NCBI GenBank assembly: GCA_039816045.1
Contig: JBCBYB010000024.1
Coordinates: 9,014 to 73,013, forward strand
Source of the DNA: Thermohalobaculum sp039816045
GTDB lineage: Bacteria; Pseudomonadota; Alphaproteobacteria; Rhodobacterales; Rhodobacteraceae
Direction of reading: 5' to 3'
Length of the DNA stretch: 64,000 nt
Made by a program: the position numbers and the translations under genes. The notes under the pieces are model-generated. The model made no database searches, was not told the origin of the DNA, and saw only the letters and a program-made list of their open reading frames with translations. The first letter of the stretch is position 1. Each line of letters begins with the position of its first letter. Of this stretch, positions 42,422-50,467 are shown piece by piece.

Positions 42422-44212
42422 ATGACCACCCCTCCGTCGCCGGACCCCACCGATCGACCTGACCAAACCCGTCGAGGGCTGATCTGGCGTCTGCTTGCCG
42501 ACAGCGCTTGGGAGCACCGGTGGTCCTATGCGGCCGCTCTGGCGCTGATGGCAATCGTCGCGGCCATGGGCGGCGCGGTTGCGCTGATGGTCGAGACCGT
42601 GACGGACGAGATATTCTTTGCACAGAAGGCTGAGACGCTGCCCTTTGTCGCCGGTGGGGTCGCGCTGATCTTCATCGTCCGGGGAGCGGCGATGTTCGGT
42701 CAGGCGGTGATCCTCGGGCGCGTCGGCAACCGGATTGTTGCCGGTCTGCAAGCACGGCTCTACGCCCATATGCTCGCCGAGGGTCTGGTCTTTGATGGAC
42801 GCGACGACACCACGGGCGATCTCGCCACGCGGATGACGCACAACGCCATGGCCGCACGCCAAGCACTCCAACTCCTGGCCACCCGCCTCGGGGTCGACCT
42901 GATGTCGGTGGTCGTACTGCTGGGCGTGATGCTCTGGCAAGACTGGCGGTTGACCCTGCTGGCGCTCATCGGACTGCCGGCAATCCTCGGCGGCACGGCG
43001 GCGCTGGTCGCCCGCGTGAAGCGGGTCGCAAGGCGAGAAATCACCCTCTATGCCCGCATCATCTCGGGCATGGCCGAGGCCGTATCGGGCGCGCGGGTCA
43101 TTCAGGCCTTTGGGCTCGAGACCAGCATGGCCAACCGCATGGGCACCGCGGTCGAAGGCGTTCGCAAACAAGCGGATCGGATCGCCGTGCTCAAAGGCCT
43201 TGTGAACCCTTTGATGGAGACAACGGCCGGGCTCGCTGCGGCCGGGGTGATCCTCTATGGCGGTTGGCGCGTGGTGCATGAGGGGATGGAAGTCGGCGTC
43301 TTCTTCTCCTTCCTCACGGCCCTGATGATGGCAGGCGACCCCGCCCGGCGTCTTGCGCAACTCCAGGTCGCACTGAAGCAGCACATGGCGGGCGTGCGGT
43401 TCATCTATGAGCTCCTCGACCGGAAGGGTGCCGTTCGCGATGCACCGGAGGCGCGGCCCTTGGCGGTCACCGCAGGCGAGGTCTCGTTCGAAGACGTCGC
43501 CTTCACCCACCCATCGGCCGAGCGCTCTGCACTCACCGGCCTGTCTTTAACAGCTCCGGGGGGGCAAGTGACGGCGCTGGTCGGGCCTTCGGGCGCCGGG
43601 AAATCCTCGGCACTCGGTCTGGTCGAGCGTTTCCACGACCCGGACAGTGGACGGGTTCTCGTCGATGGTCAGGACATTGCCTCGGTTACCCGCGGAAGTC
43701 TCAGGGAAAACATCGCGCTGGTAACCCAGGAGACCTTCCTCTTCGATGCGACGGTCAGCGAGAACATCGCCATGGGACGGATCGGCGCTTCGCGGGAAGA
43801 CATCGTTGCCGCCGCTCGCGACGCCGAGGCGGACGGCTTCATCGAAGCGCTGCCCGAGGGTTATGACACCCCACTCGGCGAGGGAGGACAAAGGCTATCG
43901 GGCGGGCAGCGCCAACGACTGGCAATTGCACGCGCCCTGCTCCGGAATGCACCGATCCTGTTACTCGATGAGGCCACCGCGGCACTTGATGCCGAGACGG
44001 AGGCCGCTGTGCAGTCCGCCTTCGAACGCCTCGCAAGGGGCCGCACCGTCATCGTGATCGCCCATCGGCTCGCGACCGTACGTCGAGCGGACCACATCCT
44101 CGTCTTCGACGCGGGGCGGGTTGTGGAACAGGGCAACCATGAGAGCCTCTTGCAGCGCGGCGGCCTCTATGCGCGGCTCGCCAGCCTTCAATTCACTCAG
44201 ACGGCCGTCTGA
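42422..44212 (+). CDS. MsbA-like ABC exporter (fused permease and ATPase)
   Basis: 596 residues. Six membrane helices (about residues 30-320) are followed by the nucleotide-binding domain: Walker A GPSGAGKSS, Q-loop VTQETFLFD, signature RLSGGQRQR, Walker B ILLLDEAT and the switch His in IAHRLATV. It resembles MsbA/lipid A-core flippases of alphaproteobacteria; drug export is the alternative. I took the ATG at MTTPPSPD; a GTG 63 nt upstream is also open. It does not overlap neighbours. Confidence 0.9.
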   Translation: MTTPPSPDPTDRPDQTRRGLIWRLLADSAWEHRWSYAAALALMAIVAAMGGAVALMVETVTDEIFFAQKAETLPFVAGGVALIFIVRGAAMFGQAVILGRVGNRIVAGLQARLYAHMLAEGLVFDGRDDTTGDLATRMTHNAMAARQALQLLATRLGVDLMSVVVLLGVMLWQDWRLTLLALIGLPAILGGTAALVARVKRVARREITLYARIISGMAEAVSGARVIQAFGLETSMANRMGTAVEGVRKQADRIAVLKGLVNPLMETTAGLAAAGVILYGGWRVVHEGMEVGVFFSFLTALMMAGDPARRLAQLQVALKQHMAGVRFIYELLDRKGAVRDAPEARPLAVTAGEVSFEDVAFTHPSAERSALTGLSLTAPGGQVTALVGPSGAGKSSALGLVERFHDPDSGRVLVDGQDIASVTRGSLRENIALVTQETFLFDATVSENIAMGRIGASREDIVAAARDAEADGFIEALPEGYDTPLGEGGQRLSGGQRQRLAIARALLRNAPILLLDEATAALDAETEAAVQSAFERLARGRTVIVIAHRLATVRRADHILVFDAGRVVEQGNHESLLQRGGLYARLASLQFTQTAV

Positions 44213-44281
44213 GCCGGCATGGATCAAACAGTGCGTGCTGGCTTTTCGCCTGTTCCTCCGCGTGCTAGGTGAACGCAAACC

Positions 44282-44295
44282 GAGGCTGCAGCCTC
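44282..44295. promoter_or_regulatory. 14-bp perfect palindrome upstream of ispH
   Basis: GAGGCTGCAGCCTC lies 22 bp before the ispH ATG, in its probable leader. It could be an operator or a small hairpin. Confidence 0.35.
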
Positions 44296-44317
44296 TCCCG
44301 GATCAGGAAGGGCCACC

Positions 44318-45283
44318 ATGACCCCGAACGACAGCCCGAAACCCTCGCTGACATTGTACCTCGCCGATCCGCGCGGCTTTTGTGCCGGCGTGGTCCGCGC
44401 GATCGAGATCGTGGAACTCGCGCTCGAGAAGTGGGGCGCGCCGGTCTATGTGCGCCACGAGATCGTGCACAACCGCCATGTGGTCGAGGAACTGCGTGGC
44501 AAGGGGGCGGTGTTCGTCGAGGAACTGGACGAGTGCCCCACGGATCGGCCTGTGATCTTCTCGGCCCACGGTGTCCCCAAATCGGTCCCTGCGGAGGCGC
44601 AACGCCGCGAGATGCTCTATGTCGACGCGACCTGCCCGCTGGTGTCGAAAGTCCACATCGAGGCCGAGCGCCACGCTCGCCATGGCCGCCAGATTGTGAT
44701 GATCGGTCATGAGGGGCACCCGGAGACCGTGGGAACCATGGGCCAGTTGCCACACGGCGAAGTCCTGCTGGTCGAAACCGTTTCCGATGTCGCAACCCTG
44801 GTCCCGCGCGACCCGGACAACCTCGCCTACATCACCCAGACGACCCTCTCGGTCGATGACACCGCGGCTGTCGTGCGCGCGCTTTTGGAGCGGTTCCCGT
44901 CGATCATCGGCCCGACAAAAGAAGACATCTGTTACGCGACGACCAACCGTCAGGAGGCGGTGAAGCAGATGGCCGCCGAGATCCAGGCGTTGCTCGTCGT
45001 CGGTGCGCCGAACTCCTCGAACTCGCGCCGGCTGGTCGAGGTGGGGTCCGCCGCGGGCTGCCCCTATGCCATGCTGGTGCAGAACGCCAGCGAGATCGAC
45101 TGGCGGGCCATCGAAGGCGTGCGGTCTGTCGGCCTGACCGCTGGCGCCTCCGCCCCGGAGGTGTTGGTGGATGGCGTGATCGACGCGTTCCGGGAGCGCT
45201 ATGACGTCACCATCGAGCGGGTGATCGCGGCCGAGGAGAATGTGAGCTTCAAGGTTCCGCGGGTCTTGCGCGAACCGGCATGA
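44318..45283 (+). CDS. ispH: 4-hydroxy-3-methylbut-2-enyl diphosphate reductase
   Basis: 321 residues. The last enzyme of the MEP isoprenoid pathway. The three [4Fe-4S] cysteines are C22 (PRGFCAGV), C106 (DATCPLV) and C205 (DICYATTN); the catalytic Glu region HGVP and HEGHPETVGTMGQ are intact. Its stop overlaps the next gene by 4 bp. Confidence 0.97.
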   Translation: MTPNDSPKPSLTLYLADPRGFCAGVVRAIEIVELALEKWGAPVYVRHEIVHNRHVVEELRGKGAVFVEELDECPTDRPVIFSAHGVPKSVPAEAQRREMLYVDATCPLVSKVHIEAERHARHGRQIVMIGHEGHPETVGTMGQLPHGEVLLVETVSDVATLVPRDPDNLAYITQTTLSVDDTAAVVRALLERFPSIIGPTKEDICYATTNRQEAVKQMAAEIQALLVVGAPNSSNSRRLVEVGSAAGCPYAMLVQNASEIDWRAIEGVRSVGLTAGASAPEVLVDGVIDAFRERYDVTIERVIAAEENVSFKVPRVLREPA

Positions 45284-45891
45284 CCGAGAACGCCACTCTC
45301 GATTTCTACGACGCCAACGCCTCCGCCTATGCGGAGTATGCAAGCCAGAAAGTTGAGCGGGATTGGCTCGGACAGTTTATCACGAAGCTCGGCGAGATCG
45401 CGCCCGGCGGCCGCGTGCTCGACTATGGCTGCGGCTCGGGTTGGGCTGGGGCGTCAATGGCGGAGGCCGGCTTTCGGGTGGATGCCCTTGATGGAACCGC
45501 CGGTCTCGCAGCGCAGGCAAAGGACCGCTATGGTCTGAGCGTTCGGGTCGCGCCGTTCGAGGCACTGGACGACGCGGCCACATACAACGGCGTATGGGCT
45601 TCGTTCTCGCTGCTCCATGCCCGACGTACGGCGATTCCCGGTTTGATCGGACGCATCGGGCGCGCGCTCGTCCAAGGCGGCATCACCTATATCGGCCTGA
45701 AGGAAGGTGAAGGCGAAGCGCCGGACAGTCTCGGTGGCCACTATTCGTATGTTTCGGAAGCGGAGCTCGATGGCTGGCTGCGCTCCGCCGGATGCCCGGA
45801 GGTCGAGATCCACAAGGAAACCGGACAGGGCTATGACGGTACGCCGATCGCCATGCTGCATGCCTTTGCCCGTCGCGAGGGCGCCGCATGA
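45280..45891 (+). CDS. Class I SAM-dependent methyltransferase
   Basis: 203 residues. Motif I is VLDYGCGSGWAG (about residues 46-57) and the acidic motif II is DALDGTAG. The opening TLDFYDANASAYAEYASQK is typical of small methyltransferases of unknown substrate. ATGA overlap with ispH suggests co-expression. Confidence 0.86.
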   Translation: MTENATLDFYDANASAYAEYASQKVERDWLGQFITKLGEIAPGGRVLDYGCGSGWAGASMAEAGFRVDALDGTAGLAAQAKDRYGLSVRVAPFEALDDAATYNGVWASFSLLHARRTAIPGLIGRIGRALVQGGITYIGLKEGEGEAPDSLGGHYSYVSEAELDGWLRSAGCPEVEIHKETGQGYDGTPIAMLHAFARREGAA

Positions 45892-45921
45892 GCGGTTTCT
45901 CCACGGTTCTTTGAGACGACA

Positions 45922-46383
45922 GTGGCCGATCTCTACGCCTTTACCGACGGAGCGTGTTCGGGCAATCCAGGCCCGGGCGGCTGGGGTGTCGTGCTGGAAG
46001 CACGCGAAGGGGACACACTTCTGAAGTCGCGCGAGCTGTCGGGCTCGGAGGTGCACACCACAAACAACCGTATGGAATTGATGGCCGCGATCGCCGCTCT
46101 CGAAGCGCTGGAGCGCCCGGCCGAGATCACGCTCACCACCGACAGCACTTACCTGCGCGACGGCATCACGGGTTGGATCCATGGCTGGAAGCGCAATGGC
46201 TGGAAGACGGCCGCCAAGAAGCCGGTAAAGAATGCGGAGCTGTGGCAGCGGCTTGACGCCGCGCAAGCCAATCACCGCGTCCGATGGGACTGGGTGAAAG
46301 GCCATGCCGGGCATCCCCAGAACGAACGCGCCGACGAGTTGGCCCGTGCTGCCATTGCAGCGATGCGCGAAGACGAGGACTAG
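45922..46383 (+). CDS. rnhA: Ribonuclease HI
   Basis: 153 residues, as in E. coli. The catalytic acids are D9 (FTDGACSGNPGPGGW), E52 (NNRMELMA), D74 (TTDSTYL) and D138 (NERADELA). The start is GTG. Its stop overlaps that of the convergent fmt gene by 4 bp. Confidence 0.97.
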   Translation: MADLYAFTDGACSGNPGPGGWGVVLEAREGDTLLKSRELSGSEVHTTNNRMELMAAIAALEALERPAEITLTTDSTYLRDGITGWIHGWKRNGWKTAAKKPVKNAELWQRLDAAQANHRVRWDWVKGHAGHPQNERADELARAAIAAMREDED

Positions 46384-47291
46384 GTCAGGCGGAGGCCCGC
46401 AGCAACGGGTGAACCACGAAGATAGTCCGCGCCGCCTACAGGGCCCCGGCCCGCACGCTGAAGTCGCGTCAAACGCACCGCTCCCTCTCCGCAGGCGACC
46501 AACAAGCGATCGTCAAGCACAGTGCCAGGCTCTGACCGGACCGTGGCCTCGGGTCCAGCCATCAGGATCTTCACCCGGTCACCGCCGATCTCGCACCACG
46601 CACCCGGAAAGGGGGAGAGCCCACGGATATGGGCTGCAACCTCTTGCGCCGGCCGCGCCCAGTCGATGCGTGCTTCGGACTTCTGGATCTTGGCCGCATA
46701 GGTGACGCCTTCGGTGGGCTGCGGAACAGCCTCGACCGGTCCATCTGCAAGGCGGCCCAGGGTTTCGACCATAAGCCCCGCACCAAGCTGGGAGAGCCGG
46801 TCGTGCAGGATGCCTGCGGTGTCGTTCGGGCCAATTGGCGTCTCGGCTCGGGCCAGCACCGGCCCGGTATCGAGCCCCTGCTCCATCCGCATAACACACA
46901 CGCCGGTGAGCTGGTCGCCAGCCATCACCGCACGCTGGATCGGCGCGGCGCCGCGCCACCGCGGCAAGAGCGAGGCATGCACGTTCAAGCAGCCGTGACG
47001 GGGCGCAGTGAGTGCCGGCAGACGCAGGATCTGGCCATAGGCGACAACCACCGCCACGTCGAGATCGAGCGCTGCAAAGCCCTCCTCGGCGTCTCGGAAC
47101 CGTTCAGGGGTCTCGACCGAAAGCCCCATCGCGCGGGCCACCGCCTCGACCGCTGAGAGGCGCAGCGCTCGCCCGCGTCCCGCCCGGGCCGGGGGCTGAG
47201 CGTAGACCCGCGCGACATCATGTCCGGCATCGACAAGCGCGCGCAGAACGGTCACGGCAAAGTCTGGGGTTCCGAGAAAGGCCAGCCGCAT
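46380..47291 (-). CDS. fmt: Methionyl-tRNA formyltransferase
   Basis: 303 residues. MRLAFLGTPDFAV opens the formyl-folate-binding domain; NVHASLLPRWRGAAPIQRAV holds the catalytic Asn-His, and the OB-fold C-terminal domain begins near residue 205. The start shares one base with the stop of the deformylase-like gene (TGATG), so all three genes of the formyl-Met cycle here appear coupled. Confidence 0.96.
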   Translation of the reverse strand: MRLAFLGTPDFAVTVLRALVDAGHDVARVYAQPPARAGRGRALRLSAVEAVARAMGLSVETPERFRDAEEGFAALDLDVAVVVAYGQILRLPALTAPRHGCLNVHASLLPRWRGAAPIQRAVMAGDQLTGVCVMRMEQGLDTGPVLARAETPIGPNDTAGILHDRLSQLGAGLMVETLGRLADGPVEAVPQPTEGVTYAAKIQKSEARIDWARPAQEVAAHIRGLSPFPGAWCEIGGDRVKILMAGPEATVRSEPGTVLDDRLLVACGEGAVRLTRLQRAGRGPVGGADYLRGSPVAAGLRLT

Positions 47292-47818
47292 CAGCGCCGC
47301 CCCGTCCCGCGACTGGCTTGTCGTCCCGCCTTGCGCACCTTTTCAAGAAAGCGCTGCCTGCGCACTGCCCCCAGCCGTTCAAAAAACATGCGCCCATCGA
47401 GATGGTCGATCTGATGCTGCACACTTTGCGCCCAGGGTCCTTCGAAGCTGCGCTCGATCGCAGCCCCTTCCTCGTCGAGATAGCTCACCTCGATCCGGGC
47501 CGGGCGCTGGATCTCGGCCCAGTGACCTAGGAGATTCGGACTGCCTTCTGCCTGCTCTCTCGTCTCGCGCGAGACTGCCAGCAAGAGCGGATTGGCCATG
47601 CGGACCGGGCTGTTGGCTTCGGGCGATGCATCCACCACGGCGACACGCAGTCCCACGCCAAGCTGCGGCGCCGCGAGGCCTATCCCCGGCATCGCGTACA
47701 TCGCCTCGAGCATCTCTTCCCACAAGGCCCGGATCTCATCGTCGACGCGGCCTATGGGCTGGGCAACCGCCTTCAAGCGAGCGTCCGGCCAGCGCACATA
47801 AGGACGCGGCACGCTCAA
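47291..47818 (-). CDS. Peptide deformylase-like protein, predicted inactive
   Basis: 175 residues with a full deformylase fold. Motif 1 GIGLAAPQ (45-52) is intact, but motif 2 EGCLS reads EGSPN, so the metal-binding Cys is Ser at 93, and motif 3 HEIDH is HQIDH (135-139), so the catalytic Glu is Gln. The spacing from residue 93 to H135 equals that from Cys to His in true deformylases, so the alignment is secure. Classical metal-dependent deformylation is therefore unlikely. It overlaps the true def by ATGA and fmt by TGATG. Confidence 0.88.
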   Translation of the reverse strand: MSVPRPYVRWPDARLKAVAQPIGRVDDEIRALWEEMLEAMYAMPGIGLAAPQLGVGLRVAVVDASPEANSPVRMANPLLLAVSRETREQAEGSPNLLGHWAEIQRPARIEVSYLDEEGAAIERSFEGPWAQSVQHQIDHLDGRMFFERLGAVRRQRFLEKVRKAGRQASRGTGRR

Positions 47819-48339
47819 CCCTCCCGGGCGCGCTCGCGCTTCAGCTTCTTCATCTTCTGGGTAATGAGCTGGCGCCGCATGGGCCCGAGATAGTCAATGA
47901 AAAGCTTGCCGTTCAGGTGGTCGATCTCGTGCTGCACGCAAATCGCGCGCACTTCTGAGAAAACCCGTGTCTCCTCTTCGCCCTCTGGCGTGAGATAGCG
48001 GACCTCCACCTCCTTCGGGCGGCTGACATCGGCGTAGATCTCAGGCAGCGAGAGACAGCCCTCGTTCCAGGTGAGTTGCTCCTCCGAAGAGGCAACGATC
48101 TCCGGATTGATAAGGCAGACTGGGTCCGGCGCCTCACCCTCTTCCTTGCCCGCGCAATCCATGACGACCAAGCGCGCATCGACGCCGATCTGTGGCGCGG
48201 CAAGGCCAATCCCGGGGGCCTTGTACATGGTCTCGAACATATCATCCGCGAGCGTCTTGAGCGCCCCGTCAATCTCGCGAACAGGAGCGCAGGTCTTTTT
48301 CAGCCGCGGGTCGGGATGGATGAGAATAGGGCGGAGCAT
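47815..48339 (-). CDS. def: Peptide deformylase
   Basis: 174 residues. It removes the formyl group from nascent N-termini. All three motifs are intact: GIGLAAPQ (43-50), EGCLS with C95, and HEIDH with H137, E138 and H141. The ATG at MLRPILIHPDPRL matches the family start; a TTG 9 nt upstream is possible. It is first in the unit def, def-like, fmt. Confidence 0.96.
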   Translation of the reverse strand: MLRPILIHPDPRLKKTCAPVREIDGALKTLADDMFETMYKAPGIGLAAPQIGVDARLVVMDCAGKEEGEAPDPVCLINPEIVASSEEQLTWNEGCLSLPEIYADVSRPKEVEVRYLTPEGEEETRVFSEVRAICVQHEIDHLNGKLFIDYLGPMRRQLITQKMKKLKRERAREG

Positions 48340-48458
48340 GGGGGGCAAATACGGAGGGCTGCACTCCCGGTCAAGGGGGATGGACCGGGTGGTTTCCCAG
48401 ATGGGAGCTGCGTGATTCGTGGACGATTGACCGTCTCGCCCGCTCTGCCTAGGGTGCG

Positions 48459-48475
48459 GCGCAACAATCTTGCGC
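48459..48475. promoter_or_regulatory. Inverted repeat in the mcl1 leader
   Basis: GCGCAA-CAATC-TTGCGC lies directly before the TTAGGAG ribosome-binding site of mcl1, 18 bp from the ATG. It may bind a regulator or form a small hairpin near the start; neither is proven. Confidence 0.35.
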
Positions 48476-48492
48476 GGAACTTAGGAGACCCC

Positions 48493-49473
48493 ATGAGCTT
48501 CACCCTGCAGCCCGCCCCCATCGCGCGGCCCAATCGCTGTCAGCTGTTCGGTCCGGGCTCGCGGCCCGAGCTCTTCCCCAAGATGGCCGCAAGCGCCGCC
48601 GATGTGATCAATCTCGACCTCGAGGACTCGGTTTCACCCGCGGAAAAGGACGCGGCCCGGGCCAACATCGTCAAGGCCATCGGTGCAATCAACTGGGGCA
48701 GCAAAACGCTCTCGGTGCGGATCAACGGGCTCGATACGGGGTTCTGGTACCGCGACGTGGTGGATCTGTTGGAGCAGGGTTCCGACAGGCTCGACCAAAT
48801 CATGATCCCCAAGGTTGGGAACGCCCGGGACCTCTACGCGGTGGATGCCCTGGTCAGCTCGATCGAGCAGGCGAAGGGCCGCAAGAAGCGGATCGGTTTC
48901 GAGGTGATCATCGAGACGGCGGCGGGCCTGGCGCATGTGGAGGAGATCGCGGCCGCGACACCGCGCCTCCAGGCGATGAGCCTCGGCGCAGCGGATTACG
49001 CCGCCTCGATGGGCATGGCCACGACCGGGATCGGCGGAACCCAGGCCGACTACTACATGATCGAGAACGCGCGCGAAGACAGCGGACCGCGAGCCATCCA
49101 CTGGGCTGACCCGTGGCACATGCCGACGGTCGCAATCGTGGCGGCGTGCCGGACGCACGGCATCCTGCCGGTCGATGGCCCCTTTGGTGATTTCTCCGAC
49201 GAGGCGGGCTTCCTTGCACAGGCGCACCGGGCCGCGACACTTGGGATGGTGGGTAAGTGGGCGATCCATCCGAAGCAGATCGCGCTGGCCAATCAGGTCT
49301 TCACACCCTCTGAGGCGAAGATTGCCGAGTCGCGGCGCATTCTGGAGGCCATGGCCGAGGCGGAGAAACAGGGCGCCGGGGCGGTGACCCTGGACGGCAA
49401 GTTGATCGACCTGGCCTCGATCCGGCAGGCAGAAGTCATCGTGAAGCAGGCGGAACTGATCGCAAGCGCGTAA
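48493..49473 (+). CDS. mcl1: L-malyl-CoA/beta-methylmalyl-CoA lyase
   Basis: 326 residues of the HpcH/HpaI aldolase / CitE family. MSFTLQPAPIARPNRCQLFG and INLDLEDSVSPAEK strongly resemble Rhodobacter Mcl1. The metal-binding Glu is in FEVIIETAAG and the Asp in LGAADYAASMGM. It cleaves malyl-CoA and methylmalyl-CoA in acetate assimilation (ethylmalonyl-CoA pathway) and related routes. TTAGGAG precedes the ATG. It ends 7 bp from the convergent pheA. Confidence 0.95.
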   Translation: MSFTLQPAPIARPNRCQLFGPGSRPELFPKMAASAADVINLDLEDSVSPAEKDAARANIVKAIGAINWGSKTLSVRINGLDTGFWYRDVVDLLEQGSDRLDQIMIPKVGNARDLYAVDALVSSIEQAKGRKKRIGFEVIIETAAGLAHVEEIAAATPRLQAMSLGAADYAASMGMATTGIGGTQADYYMIENAREDSGPRAIHWADPWHMPTVAIVAACRTHGILPVDGPFGDFSDEAGFLAQAHRAATLGMVGKWAIHPKQIALANQVFTPSEAKIAESRRILEAMAEAEKQGAGAVTLDGKLIDLASIRQAEVIVKQAELIASA

Positions 49474-49480
49474 GGGCGCC

Positions 49481-50350
49481 TTAGGAGACCTCTGTGGCCG
49501 CCACCCGCCTGTAGGGGTGTGCGGGGTAGACGCCGAGAATCGTGAGTTGCCGCGAGAAGAAGCCAAGCTCCTCCAGAGCCCGGGCCACATTGGCATGCGC
49601 CGGGTGGCCCTCGATCTCCGCGTAGAACTCCGTCGCCGTGAAGCTGCCGTCCTTCATGAAGCTCTCGAGCTTGACCATGTTGATGCTGTTGGTCGCGAAG
49701 CCGCCCATGGCTTTGTAGAGTGCGGCCGGCACGTTGCGGACCTGGAAGACGAAACTCGTTATGGTCTCGCCATCGGTCGGATCGGCCTCGATTTTCTGGC
49801 GCGAGAGCACCACGAAGCGCGTTGTGTTGTCCGCCCGGTCCTCGATATCGCCAGCGAGCACCTTGAGGCCGTAGATCTCGCCCGCAAGGGCCGAGGCTAT
49901 GGCCGCGCGCGCCGGGTTCGCCTCTTCGGCCACCAGGCGGGCACTTCCCGCGGTGTCACCGCCTGCAAGACCGGCGATATCATGTTGACTGAGGAACCGT
50001 CGGCACTGGCCCAGGGCGACCGAAAAGCTCATCGCCTCCCGCACCCCGTCCAGTTTGGCGTCCGGCAGACCAAGAAGCTGGAGGCGAACGGGCAGAAAGT
50101 GCTCCCCAATCGCGTAGAGCCCGGATGTGGGCAGCAAGTGATGCAAATCCGCAACTCGTCCGTATTGCGAGTTCTCAATCGGCATCATCGCCAAATCAGC
50201 CGCACGGCTGCGGACCGCCTCGAGGGCCACCTCGAAGGTCGCGCAGGGCAAAGGGTCCATCGCAGGAAAGACCTCGCGGCACGCTTGATGCGAGAAAGCG
50301 CCCAACTCGCCTTGAAAGGCGATTTTGCCAGTCCGGTTGCTGTCCAACAT
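49481..50350 (-). CDS. pheA: Prephenate dehydratase
   Basis: 289 residues; monofunctional, with no chorismate mutase domain. IAFQGELGAFSHQACREVFP begins the catalytic domain, and the catalytic Thr is in DNTTRFVVL (about residues 173-181). A C-terminal ACT domain with the phenylalanine-binding ESFM motif follows. It makes phenylpyruvate for phenylalanine. It is divergent from the cytochrome gene. Confidence 0.95.
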   Translation of the reverse strand: MLDSNRTGKIAFQGELGAFSHQACREVFPAMDPLPCATFEVALEAVRSRAADLAMMPIENSQYGRVADLHHLLPTSGLYAIGEHFLPVRLQLLGLPDAKLDGVREAMSFSVALGQCRRFLSQHDIAGLAGGDTAGSARLVAEEANPARAAIASALAGEIYGLKVLAGDIEDRADNTTRFVVLSRQKIEADPTDGETITSFVFQVRNVPAALYKAMGGFATNSINMVKLESFMKDGSFTATEFYAEIEGHPAHANVARALEELGFFSRQLTILGVYPAHPYRRVAATEVS

Positions 50351-50391
50351 TCTGCGTCCTTTAAGATGGCGTTTCGTCGCGCCTGTATAGC

Positions 50392-50420
50392 TTGTGACAT
50401 TGGGTGCGAAAGCGCTAAAT
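50392..50420 (+). promoter_or_regulatory. Candidate promoter of the di-heme cytochrome gene
   Basis: TTGTGA (50392-50397), a 17-nt spacer and CTAAAT (50415-50420) would give a leader of about 40 nt. Confidence 0.5.
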
Positions 50421-50467
50421 CGACCGCCGAACCGTTTGCCTTAGCCGCCGCGAGGGAGTGACCCCAG

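Noticed and set aside
41303..43510. A 735-codon open frame on the minus strand
   Set aside because: It runs antisense to recO and the MsbA-like exporter, both with full motifs, and its translation is Arg/His/Gln-rich low-complexity typical of GC-rich shadow frames.
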